Below are positions 1 to 6,903 of a stretch of 18,987 nt of DNA, in pieces. The position numbers and the translations under genes were made by a program. The notes beneath the pieces are model-generated. The model saw nothing but the letters and a program-made list of their open reading frames with translations. It did not search any database and was not told the origin of the DNA. Within the stretch, counting starts at the first letter, position 1, and the number at the start of each line of letters is the position of its first letter. This stretch comes from Cardiobacteriales bacterium (lineage in GTDB: Bacteria > Pseudomonadota > Gammaproteobacteria > Cardiobacteriales > Wohlfahrtiimonadaceae): assembly GCA_030150565.1 (NCBI GenBank), contig JASLFR010000008.1:1-18987 (forward strand), given 5' to 3'.

Positions 1-863
1 CCAATGATGAGAAGACGAGGAATCGCACCGTTTGAATTGCGCTCCTCCCCCTCACCAAGCTCAAAGCGGCCACTATGGAGATCGATGGAGAGTGCAGCCA
101 CATCATCGAGAAGAGATTGCTTCAATGTTAAGAGAAGATCAGCTCCAAGATTTGAGATATCTTGCCCAACTGTCCGCTCTCTTAAAGCGTCGGTCACCAT
201 TTTTGATGGATCGAAGAGTGCATTGTAGAGGGTGCGCCCATAGAGTGCATACTGCACCAGTTTTGCTGAGCGCACTCCGTAACGATCATAGAGTCGATAC
301 CCCTCTTTTAAGGTGGAGATTGGGAGATACTCGATAGCGGGAATATGGCGATGGAGAAGGTGGCGATACCGCTCGCTCACCGTTTCAATCATCGTTAACG
401 CCTCAATGAGGGTGAAATCGAGCTCTTTTTTTCCATAATAAGCACTGATTTTATGGTGAATCGCTAACGCATGCTGATCGAGGGTAGACCAGTCGCTCTG
501 CTCTTTAAGTGCCTTTGCATTCTCTTGCTGCATTTTGCGCCAAAGCTCCACCTCCTCTTCACTCCAGAGCTTTGAGGGCTCAGCAAAAGAGGGGATCTCC
601 TCCTGCTCTATTCTGATCTTCTTCCCCACTCCCCCCCTTTTTTGATTCCTTTTTTTACTAAGAAAGAGGGAGGGAATCATCATAAGAAGTGTTGTGATAA
701 GAAGGGTGAGTGAGAGAGAGAAGAGATGCCCATAACGGATCGATAAGCCGATGCCGTAGAGCATTAAAATGATCATCGGCAGAAAGAGGTAGAGGAGCGC
801 GCGCCCAATGCGTGCTCCAAAGAGATCATGTAGGAGCCAGTAGACTCTTTTTAGCCGTTTCAT
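1..863 (-). CDS. Membrane-anchored protein, possibly a GTPase (3' end outside window)
   Basis: This reading frame is open from an ATG at 863 to the window edge, giving 287 visible codons. Residues about 20-42 and 47-68 are two strongly hydrophobic segments, followed by a basic stretch (SKKRNQKR) that should lie in the cytoplasm. A charged, Glu/Lys-rich helical region follows. The last visible residues are PRLLIIG, which look like the first beta strand leading into a P-loop, so the missing part may be a G domain; this is inference. The ATG overlaps the TGA of the upstream GTPase gene (ATGA), which implies translational coupling and probably a shared function. The codons just after the second membrane segment contain A7, A6 and G7 runs (631-656). 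I do not recognise a named family for the visible part. Confidence 0.75.
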   Translation of the reverse strand, partial: MKRLKRVYWLLHDLFGARIGRALLYLFLPMIILMLYGIGLSIRYGHLFSLSLTLLITTLLMMIPSLFLSKKRNQKRGGVGKKIRIEQEEIPSFAEPSKLWSEEEVELWRKMQQENAKALKEQSDWSTLDQHALAIHHKISAYYGKKELDFTLIEALTMIETVSERYRHLLHRHIPAIEYLPISTLKEGYRLYDRYGVRSAKLVQYALYGRTLYNALFDPSKMVTDALRERTVGQDISNLGADLLLTLKQSLLDDVAALSIDLHSGRFELGEGEERNSNGAIPRLLII

Positions 864-1885
864 GTGCCCTTCTCCTTCTCAAATGTGTCGCGATAGAGGT
901 TCTGTAGCGCATCTAAATCTTCTTCACTCAATCTATCCCCCTTAGAGCGGCGGTAGAGGTAGAAGCAGGCGGCGCGACCAAGAGCGATCGTGGTTCCATA
1001 AGTGAGCGCACTCGCTGTTGCTGCCCCAACTGTCTGCCCATAGGCGGGAATCAGTTTAATCAATTGCCGAGCACCAAGTTTAAGAGAGTATTGCAGCGCA
1101 AAAGCGCCCCCGAGTGTCGCCAAAAATTGTTTTACTAACCCTTTTGAATGCTCCAAACCATACTCTTTAGCGAGTGATAGAATCATCTTCGATTGAATAG
1201 CGGGTACGCCCACCGCTCCAATGATGGGGAGAAGATCGGTAGCGGCTGCTTTTTTCGCATACCCTCTGATCCTCTCTCGATTTTTTCGGTAGAGTTGCTG
1301 CTCCTCCTTAAGAGAGCGCTCCCCTTGCAGCGTTAAAGCGACTTCAGGGAGCAGGCGAGAGAGGGTATCTACAAGCGCCTCATAATGATAAACATCCCTC
1401 TCTTTTCCCGATTCTGGATAGAGATCAACCTCCACCCAGATCACCCCCTCTTTCGGCTTTAGAATCTTTCGAATCAGCTCATTGAAGTGGTGAATTCGAT
1501 CTTTGCGCTCTTTTTCAGAGAGCTGTAACGCTGCGGTATAGATCACCATAAAAGGGAATCTCTCTTTAGCGAGAATTTTGAGCGCATTAAAGAGCTCCTC
1601 TTGCTCCTGATCTACCAACTTAATGGTGATTAAGAGGAGGTGACTCGCCTCACGAGCGGTTTTTAGATCCTCAAGGGGATCGTAATTCGCCTCCCCCAAT
1701 CCTCGACTATCTAAAAAGCGCATCAAGGGCTCTTTTTTAGGGAAGTTATAAAATTTCGAGTAGGGGGTACAGGGGGCAAATCCACGCCCAATCTCGATGA
1801 AGGAATCCCCCGTTAGTACCTTTATGAGGGAGGATTTCCCCGCCCCACTCTTTCCAAGTAGCCAAAGTGTCGGTAATGCTTGCAT
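860..1885 (-). CDS. P-loop GTPase with C-terminal DUF697 domain
   Basis: The 341-residue protein begins with a G domain. The P-loop is GKSGAGKSS at residues 11-19 and the G3 motif is DSRG at 59-62. The position expected for the NKxD/TKxD guanine-specificity motif reads YTAAL (about 116-120), so G4 is not canonical. Residues about 205-315 are Ala/Gly-rich and hydrophobic, with the ATDLLPIIGAVGVPAIQ type of start seen in DUF697/YcjF-like domains, which often associate with membranes. The family resembles the Era/YeeP-like GTPases found in pairs in Proteobacteria; their role is not well defined. The TGA stop overlaps the start of the next gene by four bases. GAGAGG lies about eight bases before the ATG. 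A good -10 match (TATACT) sits at 1919-1924 on this strand. Domain calls are confident; the cellular role is unknown. Confidence 0.85.
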   Translation of the reverse strand: MQALPTLWLLGKSGAGKSSLIKVLTGDSFIEIGRGFAPCTPYSKFYNFPKKEPLMRFLDSRGLGEANYDPLEDLKTAREASHLLLITIKLVDQEQEELFNALKILAKERFPFMVIYTAALQLSEKERKDRIHHFNELIRKILKPKEGVIWVEVDLYPESGKERDVYHYEALVDTLSRLLPEVALTLQGERSLKEEQQLYRKNRERIRGYAKKAAATDLLPIIGAVGVPAIQSKMILSLAKEYGLEHSKGLVKQFLATLGGAFALQYSLKLGARQLIKLIPAYGQTVGAATASALTYGTTIALGRAACFYLYRRSKGDRLSEEDLDALQNLYRDTFEKEKGT

Positions 1886-1977
1886 ACTCCGCGCCTCTCA
1901 ACGTAAATTAATCTCTTCTAGTATAGAAGATCTTTAATGATTAACTTTTTAATTAACTTATTGCCGTAAGGTTTCTG
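1886..1977. promoter_or_regulatory. Divergent promoter region with a dyad and a tandem 8-mer
   Basis: This 92-base AT-rich gap separates the divergent GTPase and flavoprotein genes. A perfect inverted repeat lies at 1914-1930: arms TCTTCTA and TAGAAGA around GTA. It overlaps TATACT on the minus strand (1919-1924), a plausible -10 for the GTPase gene, so a repressor bound there would block that promoter. The sequence ATTAACTT occurs twice, at 1940-1947 and 1952-1959, with a 12-base period. The plus-strand gene has a modest ribosome-binding site (AAGG, 1968-1971). The sites are seen directly; the regulatory role is inferred. Confidence 0.4.
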
Positions 1978-3351
1978 ATGAAAGATTCGCTCTGGATTAC
2001 CGATATTCGCCCAACGCTCCCCGAACCGACTCCCCTTAAAGAATCGATCAATGCCGATATTGCGATTATTGGGGGAGGTTTTGTAGGGCTCTGGAGCGCA
2101 CTCATGATTAAAGAGAGAGCGCCTGAAAAGAGGGTTGTAATTTTGGAGCGCTCTTTTTGTGGTGCAGGGGCTTCGGGGCGAAATGGGGGCTTTGTCTCTA
2201 GCTGGTGGTCACGCCTCCCATTCTTGATCGACCTTTGTGGCGTTGAGGAGGGATTAAAGATCGCCCAAGCCTCTGAAGAGAATATTGAAGCGATCAAAGC
2301 GTTCTGTATCGATGAGAAGATCGATGCCGATTTTTGGCAAAGTGGTTGGATCTGGAGTGCTACCGCCCCATCGCAAGAGGGGGATTGGGATGAAGTTCTT
2401 AAACTCACAAAGCGGTATGGATACTCCATCTATCACCCCCTATCGCCTGCTCAACTCTTAAAGCGAACAGGTTCTCAGCTTCACCGCTCTGGGGTGGTTG
2501 AGGAGAGTAATGCTACCCTCCACCCTGCAAAATTGGTGCGGGGGCTCTACCGTGTTGCTAAAGCACGAGGAGTTGAGATCTTTGAAGAGAGTGAGGTATT
2601 TAAGGTTGAGCAATCCTCCCCTGCAAAGCTGATGACAAAAGAGGGGCGCGTTACAGCAGAGCGGGTGATTATTGCTAATAATGTCTGGGCCGCTCGATTG
2701 ATTCCTCAACTAAAGCGTGCCCTAATCCCTGTCACAAGTACTATTATTGCCACAAAACCGATGCCCGATTATCTTGAGAAGATCGGTTGGAAGGATGGAA
2801 CGTCGATCTGCGATTCTCAATTGATGATTAACTACTACCGCACCACTAAAGATGATCGAATCTGTTTCGGTAAAGGAACTGCCGCACTCACTTTTGGGAG
2901 TAAAATTCCTCCCAATTATGGAGCAGCCCCCTCTTTAGCTCAGGAGACGGCAGAGGATTTTCTTCGCACCTATCCTGAAGTGAAAGAGCACCATTTTGAT
3001 GCTATCTGGTCTGGCCCGATTGATCGTACTTACGATAGCTTCCCCCTCTTTGGAACGTTAAAAGGGGCACCCCATATCGCTTACGGGGTTGGATGGAGTG
3101 GAAATGGGGTGGCGCCAAGCCGAATTGGAGGGGTAATCTTGAGTGCGCTTGCACTCGATGAGGAGAATTTCTGGACACGCTCCCACTTAATTAATCGCCC
3201 CTTTCGCTCCTTTCCCCCTGAGCCTTTTCGTTATCTTGGGGGAAATCTGGTCCGTTCAGCGGTTAAGCGGAAGGAGAGAGCACTTATAGAGGGGAAGAGA
3301 GCGAAGCTCTGGGATCATCTCTTGAGCAGACTCGCTCCCGTTGGGAGTTAA
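1978..3351 (+). CDS. FAD-dependent oxidoreductase (DAO family)
   Basis: This 457-residue cytoplasmic flavoprotein has the Rossmann dinucleotide motif GGGFVG at residues 32-37, preceded by a short N-terminal lead (SLWITDI). The FAD-contacting ASGRNGG motif follows at 65-71. The C-terminal YGVGWSGNGVAPSRIGG stretch is the usual second FAD-binding segment of the DAO fold. Layout and length resemble gamma-glutamylputrescine oxidase (PuuB) and related amine or N-methyl amino acid oxidases, but the substrate cannot be read from the sequence. There is no signal peptide, unlike the second flavoprotein at 4095-5513. It is a single plus-strand gene, divergent from the GTPase and convergent with the RidA gene. 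The ATG at 1978 follows AAGG at 1968-1971. A role in amine or amino acid breakdown near the guanidinobutyrate genes is possible but unproven. Confidence 0.85.
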   Translation: MKDSLWITDIRPTLPEPTPLKESINADIAIIGGGFVGLWSALMIKERAPEKRVVILERSFCGAGASGRNGGFVSSWWSRLPFLIDLCGVEEGLKIAQASEENIEAIKAFCIDEKIDADFWQSGWIWSATAPSQEGDWDEVLKLTKRYGYSIYHPLSPAQLLKRTGSQLHRSGVVEESNATLHPAKLVRGLYRVAKARGVEIFEESEVFKVEQSSPAKLMTKEGRVTAERVIIANNVWAARLIPQLKRALIPVTSTIIATKPMPDYLEKIGWKDGTSICDSQLMINYYRTTKDDRICFGKGTAALTFGSKIPPNYGAAPSLAQETAEDFLRTYPEVKEHHFDAIWSGPIDRTYDSFPLFGTLKGAPHIAYGVGWSGNGVAPSRIGGVILSALALDEENFWTRSHLINRPFRSFPPEPFRYLGGNLVRSAVKRKERALIEGKRAKLWDHLLSRLAPVGS

Positions 3352-3523
3352 TAGAAGCAGACGACTTACGATCAAGCCCTCCTCCACTCCCATAAAAGAA
3401 AACCTGATCGCAAGCCACACATTAAGTATAGCAGTTTGAAAGTATGTAGCTATTTATCTATTTGATTAAAATCATAAAAGCTATATCTATTTCATAATAG
3501 GAGGAGAATCAGGGGGAAATAAA
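3352..3523. other. Intergenic region with imperfect direct repeat
   Basis: No gene is visible here. The AT-rich part holds two related copies beginning AGCTAT and containing TCTATTT, at about 3448-3466 and 3479-3495, 31 bases apart. Between them is the small dyad TGATT-AA-AATCA (3463-3474). A GGAGGAG sequence at 3499-3505 looks like a ribosome-binding site, but no start codon follows at a useful distance. No function can be assigned. Confidence 0.3.
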
Positions 3524-3553
3524 AAAAGCTCACTCCTTCTGGGTGAGCTTTTA
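3521..3553 (-). terminator. Rho-independent terminator of the deaminase-ridA operon
   Basis: A ten-base-pair stem (AAAAGCTCAC at 3524-3533, GTGAGCTTTT at 3543-3552) encloses a nine-base loop. On the minus strand it is followed by a run of T (complement of A at 3521-3527). It lies 28 bases past the ridA-like stop. The A/T-rich stem ends also give a short T run on the plus strand, so it may stop the convergent flavoprotein transcript as well. Confidence 0.8.
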
Positions 3554-3580
3554 AGATTTAATCTATTTTATGATTAAGGA

Positions 3581-4072
3581 TTATTTTGCAGGGCGAACCG
3601 CTGTAACCTCAATCTCTACACGCCATGCTGGATGTGCCAATTTTGCCACTTGGAACGCAGAACGAGCGGGTAATTTTTCTGTTACCTTCTCATCGTAAAA
3701 TTGGCTATACCCCTCCATAAAGCCTTTAAAATCCATCGTGCCCCCACTCTCTTCACCCCCAACGAGGAAGACCTGCATTTTTACTACATCTTCCATCGTA
3801 AGATCGAGCGTTTCGAGGTGCTGTTTAATCTGATTTAAGACATTGATGGTCTGTGTTTTGGTATCGCCATACGCTTCGAGCGATTCATCTTCACTTTGAG
3901 GATCGATCTTTGTAGGGACTTTTCCACTAAGGAAGATCATATTTTGACCCGCTGTCACTTCAACCGATTCTGAGATCGGCATTCCTGATAATTTATGGTA
4001 AATATTTGCATCATCAGCCATAGAGATACCTGCCATTAGGGGGAGTGCTAGAAGTAGTGATTTAAATTTCAT
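3581..4072 (-). CDS. Exported RidA/YjgF-family enamine/imine deaminase
   Basis: The protein has 163 residues, about 30 more than cytoplasmic RidA. The extra length is an N-terminal Sec signal peptide (MKFKSLLLALPLMAGISMA) with likely cleavage after residue 19, so the mature protein should be periplasmic. The Rid core is present: FLSGKVP near 47-53, MEDVVKMQVFLV near 93-104, and the catalytic-type Arg in PARSAFQVAKL at residue 137, followed by VEIEVTAV. In RidA the equivalent Arg binds the carboxylate of imino acids, so the protein looks competent for imine hydrolysis. It lies 22 bases downstream of the Tat-exported L-amino acid deaminase gene, in the same operon, with its own strong ribosome-binding site (AGGAG, 4080-4084). 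The inferred job is to hydrolyse imino acids released by that deaminase in the same compartment. Family and export call are firm; the partnership is inferred. Confidence 0.88.
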   Translation of the reverse strand: MKFKSLLLALPLMAGISMADDANIYHKLSGMPISESVEVTAGQNMIFLSGKVPTKIDPQSEDESLEAYGDTKTQTINVLNQIKQHLETLDLTMEDVVKMQVFLVGGEESGGTMDFKGFMEGYSQFYDEKVTEKLPARSAFQVAKLAHPAWRVEIEVTAVRPAK

Positions 4073-4094
4073 AATAAAACTCCTGTAGATTCGA

Positions 4095-5513
4095 TTATTT
4101 AAAGCGATTCATGCTAAAGGGTTTAACATCGATAATGGGCTCTCTCCCCATAATGAGGTCAGCGGTTACTTCCCCTGCTGCTGGCCCTTCAGTCATACCC
4201 CAGACTGTTGCGGTATTGATCACTAAACCAGGGTATTTATCAACTTCGGTAATGATCGGTAACTCATCTGCTGTTGGGCTTACAATTGCGCCCCAACGCT
4301 CAACCACTTTAGAATCTTTAAATTGTGGGAATTCCGCTTTCATGCGATCAAATACCCCATCAAGGTGAGCATTATTAGCGGTTGCTGTTGCGACACGCCA
4401 CTTCTCAAAGGGGCTCACCTCATCAAATTTCCAAGAGGTTGGAATCTTAAAGGAGGTGAAGAGGTCTTTACCCATCTTCAATTCAAGCGGTAACTCTCCC
4501 CCTGTTAAGAGATGCATAAACTTAGGAGCGAGAAGGAAGCTATCTTTCACAATTGAGCTTGTGAAGATACGGGGTGCTACAGCGTATGTGCCATCTGCTT
4601 GCTCACGGAAGTGGATCCCGTTTGGAAGGTGAACATTCCCTTTGGGAGCATTTGGTACCCCTTCAACTCGCTGCTGTGAGAGGTAGACATTAAGAGTTGG
4701 GAGATCCACCCCTAAATTCCCCATAAAGAGGCGAGACCAGATTCCCCCCGCTAAGACGACTCGTGACGTTTTGATCGCCCCTTTTTCGGTAACAACATCA
4801 GAGATTTTACCCCCTTCCGTCTCAATACCACGTACCGCACAGTTGGTGAAGATCTTCACCCCAATTCTCTTTGCGTACTCTGCTAAAACAGGTGTTCCGA
4901 TCTCAGGGTCAACACTCCCTGCATCCTCTTCAAATCCAGCAACTTCCCAATTAGATTGAGCATTTGGAAGACGCTTTGCAAGCTCCTCTCCCCGAATGAT
5001 GCGGGTATTAAGACCACTATCAAAGCCTGGATCTTTATTGAGTTCGATCCACGCTTTAACGCTCTCTAGCTCTTTCTCCGTCTCGATCGCTTCAACGCGC
5101 CCCTGTGTGCGGTAGCTTGTATCTGCACCTACGCGCTCATTCATGCCACGCCACAATTTTTTACCATAATGGTGGAGGGGGAAGATTTCAGGTGAGGTTT
5201 TATAGCTGATGATCTGGCTATAGGCACGCCCCGATTGCTCGCCAGCTACCTCCCCTTTTTCACAGATTGTGACGCCAACGCCCCGCTCTGCAAGATTAAT
5301 CGCGGTCATAATTCCTTGAATACCACCGCCGATAATCACAACATCTGACGATTTAGGAAGAGGCCCCTCACTCCCTTTCACAGGGAGCGCACGTGATGAT
5401 GACTCAATTAAGGTCCCTTCACGGCGAATCATGGGTGTTAAAATAGAAGCACCTGCAACTAATGCTCCTGCAGCTCCTACTCTTACAAGAAACTTCCTAC
5501 GTGATATTTTCAT
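4095..5513 (-). CDS. pma: Tat-exported membrane L-amino acid deaminase (Proteus Pma type)
   Basis: The 472-residue protein opens with a twin-arginine signal (SRRKFLV, Arg5-Arg6) and a hydrophobic helix ending near residue 28. The FAD motif GGGIQG is at 62-67, followed by AGEQSGRAYSQ at 90-100 and the hydrophobic insertion around 318-336 typical of this membrane-bound group. Arg315 and Trp438 correspond, from memory, to substrate-pocket residues of the Proteus enzyme. The sequence matches Proteus/Providencia/Morganella L-amino acid deaminases over its whole length. These face the periplasm, oxidise L-amino acids to imino and then 2-keto acids plus ammonia, and pass electrons to the respiratory chain without making hydrogen peroxide. 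Substrate preference differs between subtypes and cannot be fixed here. The start is supported by AAGGAT at 5521-5526. It is the first gene of an operon with the exported RidA. Confidence 0.92.
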   Translation of the reverse strand: MKISRRKFLVRVGAAGALVAGASILTPMIRREGTLIESSSRALPVKGSEGPLPKSSDVVIIGGGIQGIMTAINLAERGVGVTICEKGEVAGEQSGRAYSQIISYKTSPEIFPLHHYGKKLWRGMNERVGADTSYRTQGRVEAIETEKELESVKAWIELNKDPGFDSGLNTRIIRGEELAKRLPNAQSNWEVAGFEEDAGSVDPEIGTPVLAEYAKRIGVKIFTNCAVRGIETEGGKISDVVTEKGAIKTSRVVLAGGIWSRLFMGNLGVDLPTLNVYLSQQRVEGVPNAPKGNVHLPNGIHFREQADGTYAVAPRIFTSSIVKDSFLLAPKFMHLLTGGELPLELKMGKDLFTSFKIPTSWKFDEVSPFEKWRVATATANNAHLDGVFDRMKAEFPQFKDSKVVERWGAIVSPTADELPIITEVDKYPGLVINTATVWGMTEGPAAGEVTADLIMGREPIIDVKPFSMNRFK

Positions 5514-5856
5514 TAATTTAATCCTTGTTTACATCTAATTAATTAGCCACTTTTGGTGGCGTTTATCTATTTAACGCTAAAGCAATGGTTTGCTTTACTC
5601 TTCTAGCAATTGATATTTATCAATTTATCTCTAATTGTAGTCCTTTTTTCGGGGAGATGAGTGAGGGATTAACTATCAATAGCTGCTTATTCTTTTATCT
5701 TCTCAATCGAAGGGGGAGCGATTTTGTCAATAATTGGTTGAATCTCTTAGAGGTATTGCTCAATAGAGAAGAGAGATGAATCCCTCTTTTTAGAGGAGAG
5801 CGCTCACTAAAAGTTAGAGAAAGAGGAAGAGATATATCGATATGGGTGCCCTACTT
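5514..5856 (-). promoter_or_regulatory. Leader and control region of the deaminase operon
   Basis: These 343 bases between the LysR stop and the deaminase start hold no convincing gene; the one short open frame (5585-5779, plus) lacks a ribosome-binding site. Three dyads lie close to the deaminase start. AATTGATA/TATCAATT (5608-5625) has a two-base centre. GCGTT/AACGC (5559-5577) has a nine-base centre. GCCAC/GTGGC (5546-5560) has a five-base loop and would form a small hairpin in the mRNA leader. The first is the best operator candidate. I could not place a confident -35/-10 pair. Confidence 0.45.
5608..5625. promoter_or_regulatory. Candidate operator dyad upstream of the deaminase gene
   Basis: Perfect eight-base arms AATTGATA and TATCAATT flank a two-base centre, about 95 bases upstream of the deaminase ATG. 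The size and symmetry suit a dimeric regulator. The regulator is not known; the adjacent LysR protein is one candidate, and an Lrp-type amino acid sensor is another. Confidence 0.4.
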
Positions 5857-6750
5857 CTATTTTTTTTTCGCTAAACTTTGACTTAACAGTTGCCGAAAGG
5901 TGCGAGGAATAGGATCTCGCAACTGATCTTTACGAATCAGCATCGAGAAAGAGGCTTGATAGTGGTAGATCTCGGGCATAATTTTGATGAGCTCCCCGCT
6001 CTCTACCCACGGTTTAGCAAACTCTTCAGGAAGATATCCTACAAATTGGCCTGAAAGAATCATTAGTAACTGGCTCTCCATACAATCGGCAGTTGCCGTT
6101 GGCTTATTGAAGCCTTTTCGAGTGATTTTGCGGGTACTCCAGTAGGAACGCCCCACGATATTAGATCGGGAGACGATATCTGTATCGAGATGAGGTGTTG
6201 TCGCTAAGGGGTGGAGGTGACCACAATAGAGATACTGCTCTTCATCGAAGAGCCTCTCGGACCAGATTCCATTAGCAATTTCGTTAAATGATCCGATCGC
6301 AACCGTTAGCTCATTGTCTAGAATCTTTTTTTGTAACGTTTGGGGATCTTCTATTGTTAAGTGAATATTTACACTAGGATGTTTTTGATTAAACTCTCTA
6401 ATAACTGATGAGATAGGAATCATATTATTGGAGAAGAGCCCATCTAAAATACCGATTCTTAAGTTTCCTATGAAGAGATTATTTAATTCTGCTGTTGCAC
6501 GATTAAATTGATCGATCTCCTCCATTATATGGCGCATATTTTGATAGTAGCGCTCCCCTTTCTCTGTAAGTTGAAAGCCCCCTCTACCTCTTAAGCAGAG
6601 TTTAAAGCCGATGCTCTCTTCTAATGCTGATAAATGATTGCTCAAAGCGGAAGCGGAAAGATTTAATTCATCTTGTGCGCCAATAAATCCTTGATGTTTT
6701 ACAATACTGTCGAAGACTTTTAAGAGCCTAATATTTAATAAATTATTCAT
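5857..6750 (-). CDS. LysR-family transcriptional regulator (GbuR/GpuR-like by context)
   Basis: The 297-residue protein has the LysR winged helix-turn-helix at residues 5-64 (GAQDELNLSASALSNHLSALEESIGFKL, then the wing LTEKGERYY), a linker helix, and a periplasmic-binding-protein-like effector domain from about residue 90. It reads divergently from the symporter-gbuA genes. In Pseudomonas, guanidinobutyrase and guanidinopropionase genes are controlled by adjacent LysR activators, so control of the guanidino-acid genes is the natural inference. It also reads toward the deaminase operon and could govern that. The ATG is preceded by AGGAGA with eight bases spacing. A consensus -10 (TATAAT, 6792 down to 6787) sits inside the dyad at 6788-6809, which suggests autorepression. 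The effector could be arginine, 2-ketoarginine or 4-guanidinobutyrate; the sequence does not say. Confidence 0.87.
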   Translation of the reverse strand: MNNLLNIRLLKVFDSIVKHQGFIGAQDELNLSASALSNHLSALEESIGFKLCLRGRGGFQLTEKGERYYQNMRHIMEEIDQFNRATAELNNLFIGNLRIGILDGLFSNNMIPISSVIREFNQKHPSVNIHLTIEDPQTLQKKILDNELTVAIGSFNEIANGIWSERLFDEEQYLYCGHLHPLATTPHLDTDIVSRSNIVGRSYWSTRKITRKGFNKPTATADCMESQLLMILSGQFVGYLPEEFAKPWVESGELIKIMPEIYHYQASFSMLIRKDQLRDPIPRTFRQLLSQSLAKKK

Positions 6751-6903
6751 AACCTACTCTCCTGCATAATTTTTTATTCTTCAGTAATTATAAAAGTAAC
6801 TTTTTATAAAGACTCATTTATCTTTATCCAAATTTTATGCATAGTGAAAGAAATAATAATAAAAGGTCACCAGTGACCGAAAAGATAAATGGAGGAGATG
6901 AGG
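6751..6903. promoter_or_regulatory. Divergent control region, lysR / symporter
   Basis: Two dyads stand out. TTATAAAA and TTTTATAA flank six bases at 6788-6809; this has the size and A/T character of a LysR-type (T-N11-A) box and overlaps TATAAT of the regulator's own promoter. GGTCAC and GTGACC flank CA at 6865-6878, in the 5' leader just ahead of the symporter ribosome-binding site, so it could be an operator or an mRNA hairpin. A weak plus-strand promoter (TTTATC, 17 bases, CATAGT) may lie near 6817-6845. Confidence 0.5.

Noticed and set aside
4..337. Plus-strand open frames at the left edge
   Set aside because: They are antisense to the long minus-strand frame, which is open to the window edge and coupled to the GTPase gene.
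1953..2429. 158-codon minus-strand frame opposite the FAD oxidoreductase
   Set aside because: It is a shadow of the plus-strand flavoprotein, whose motifs are unambiguous, and its own sequence lacks recognisable features.
5585..5779. 64-codon plus-strand open frame between the deaminase and LysR genes
   Set aside because: No ribosome-binding site precedes its ATG, it overlaps the candidate operator dyad, and its composition is not protein-like.
5783..5796. CCTCT/AGAGG hairpin after the LysR gene as a terminator
   Set aside because: The stem has only five pairs and no T run follows on the minus strand, so I did not call a terminator; lysR transcripts may read toward the deaminase gene.
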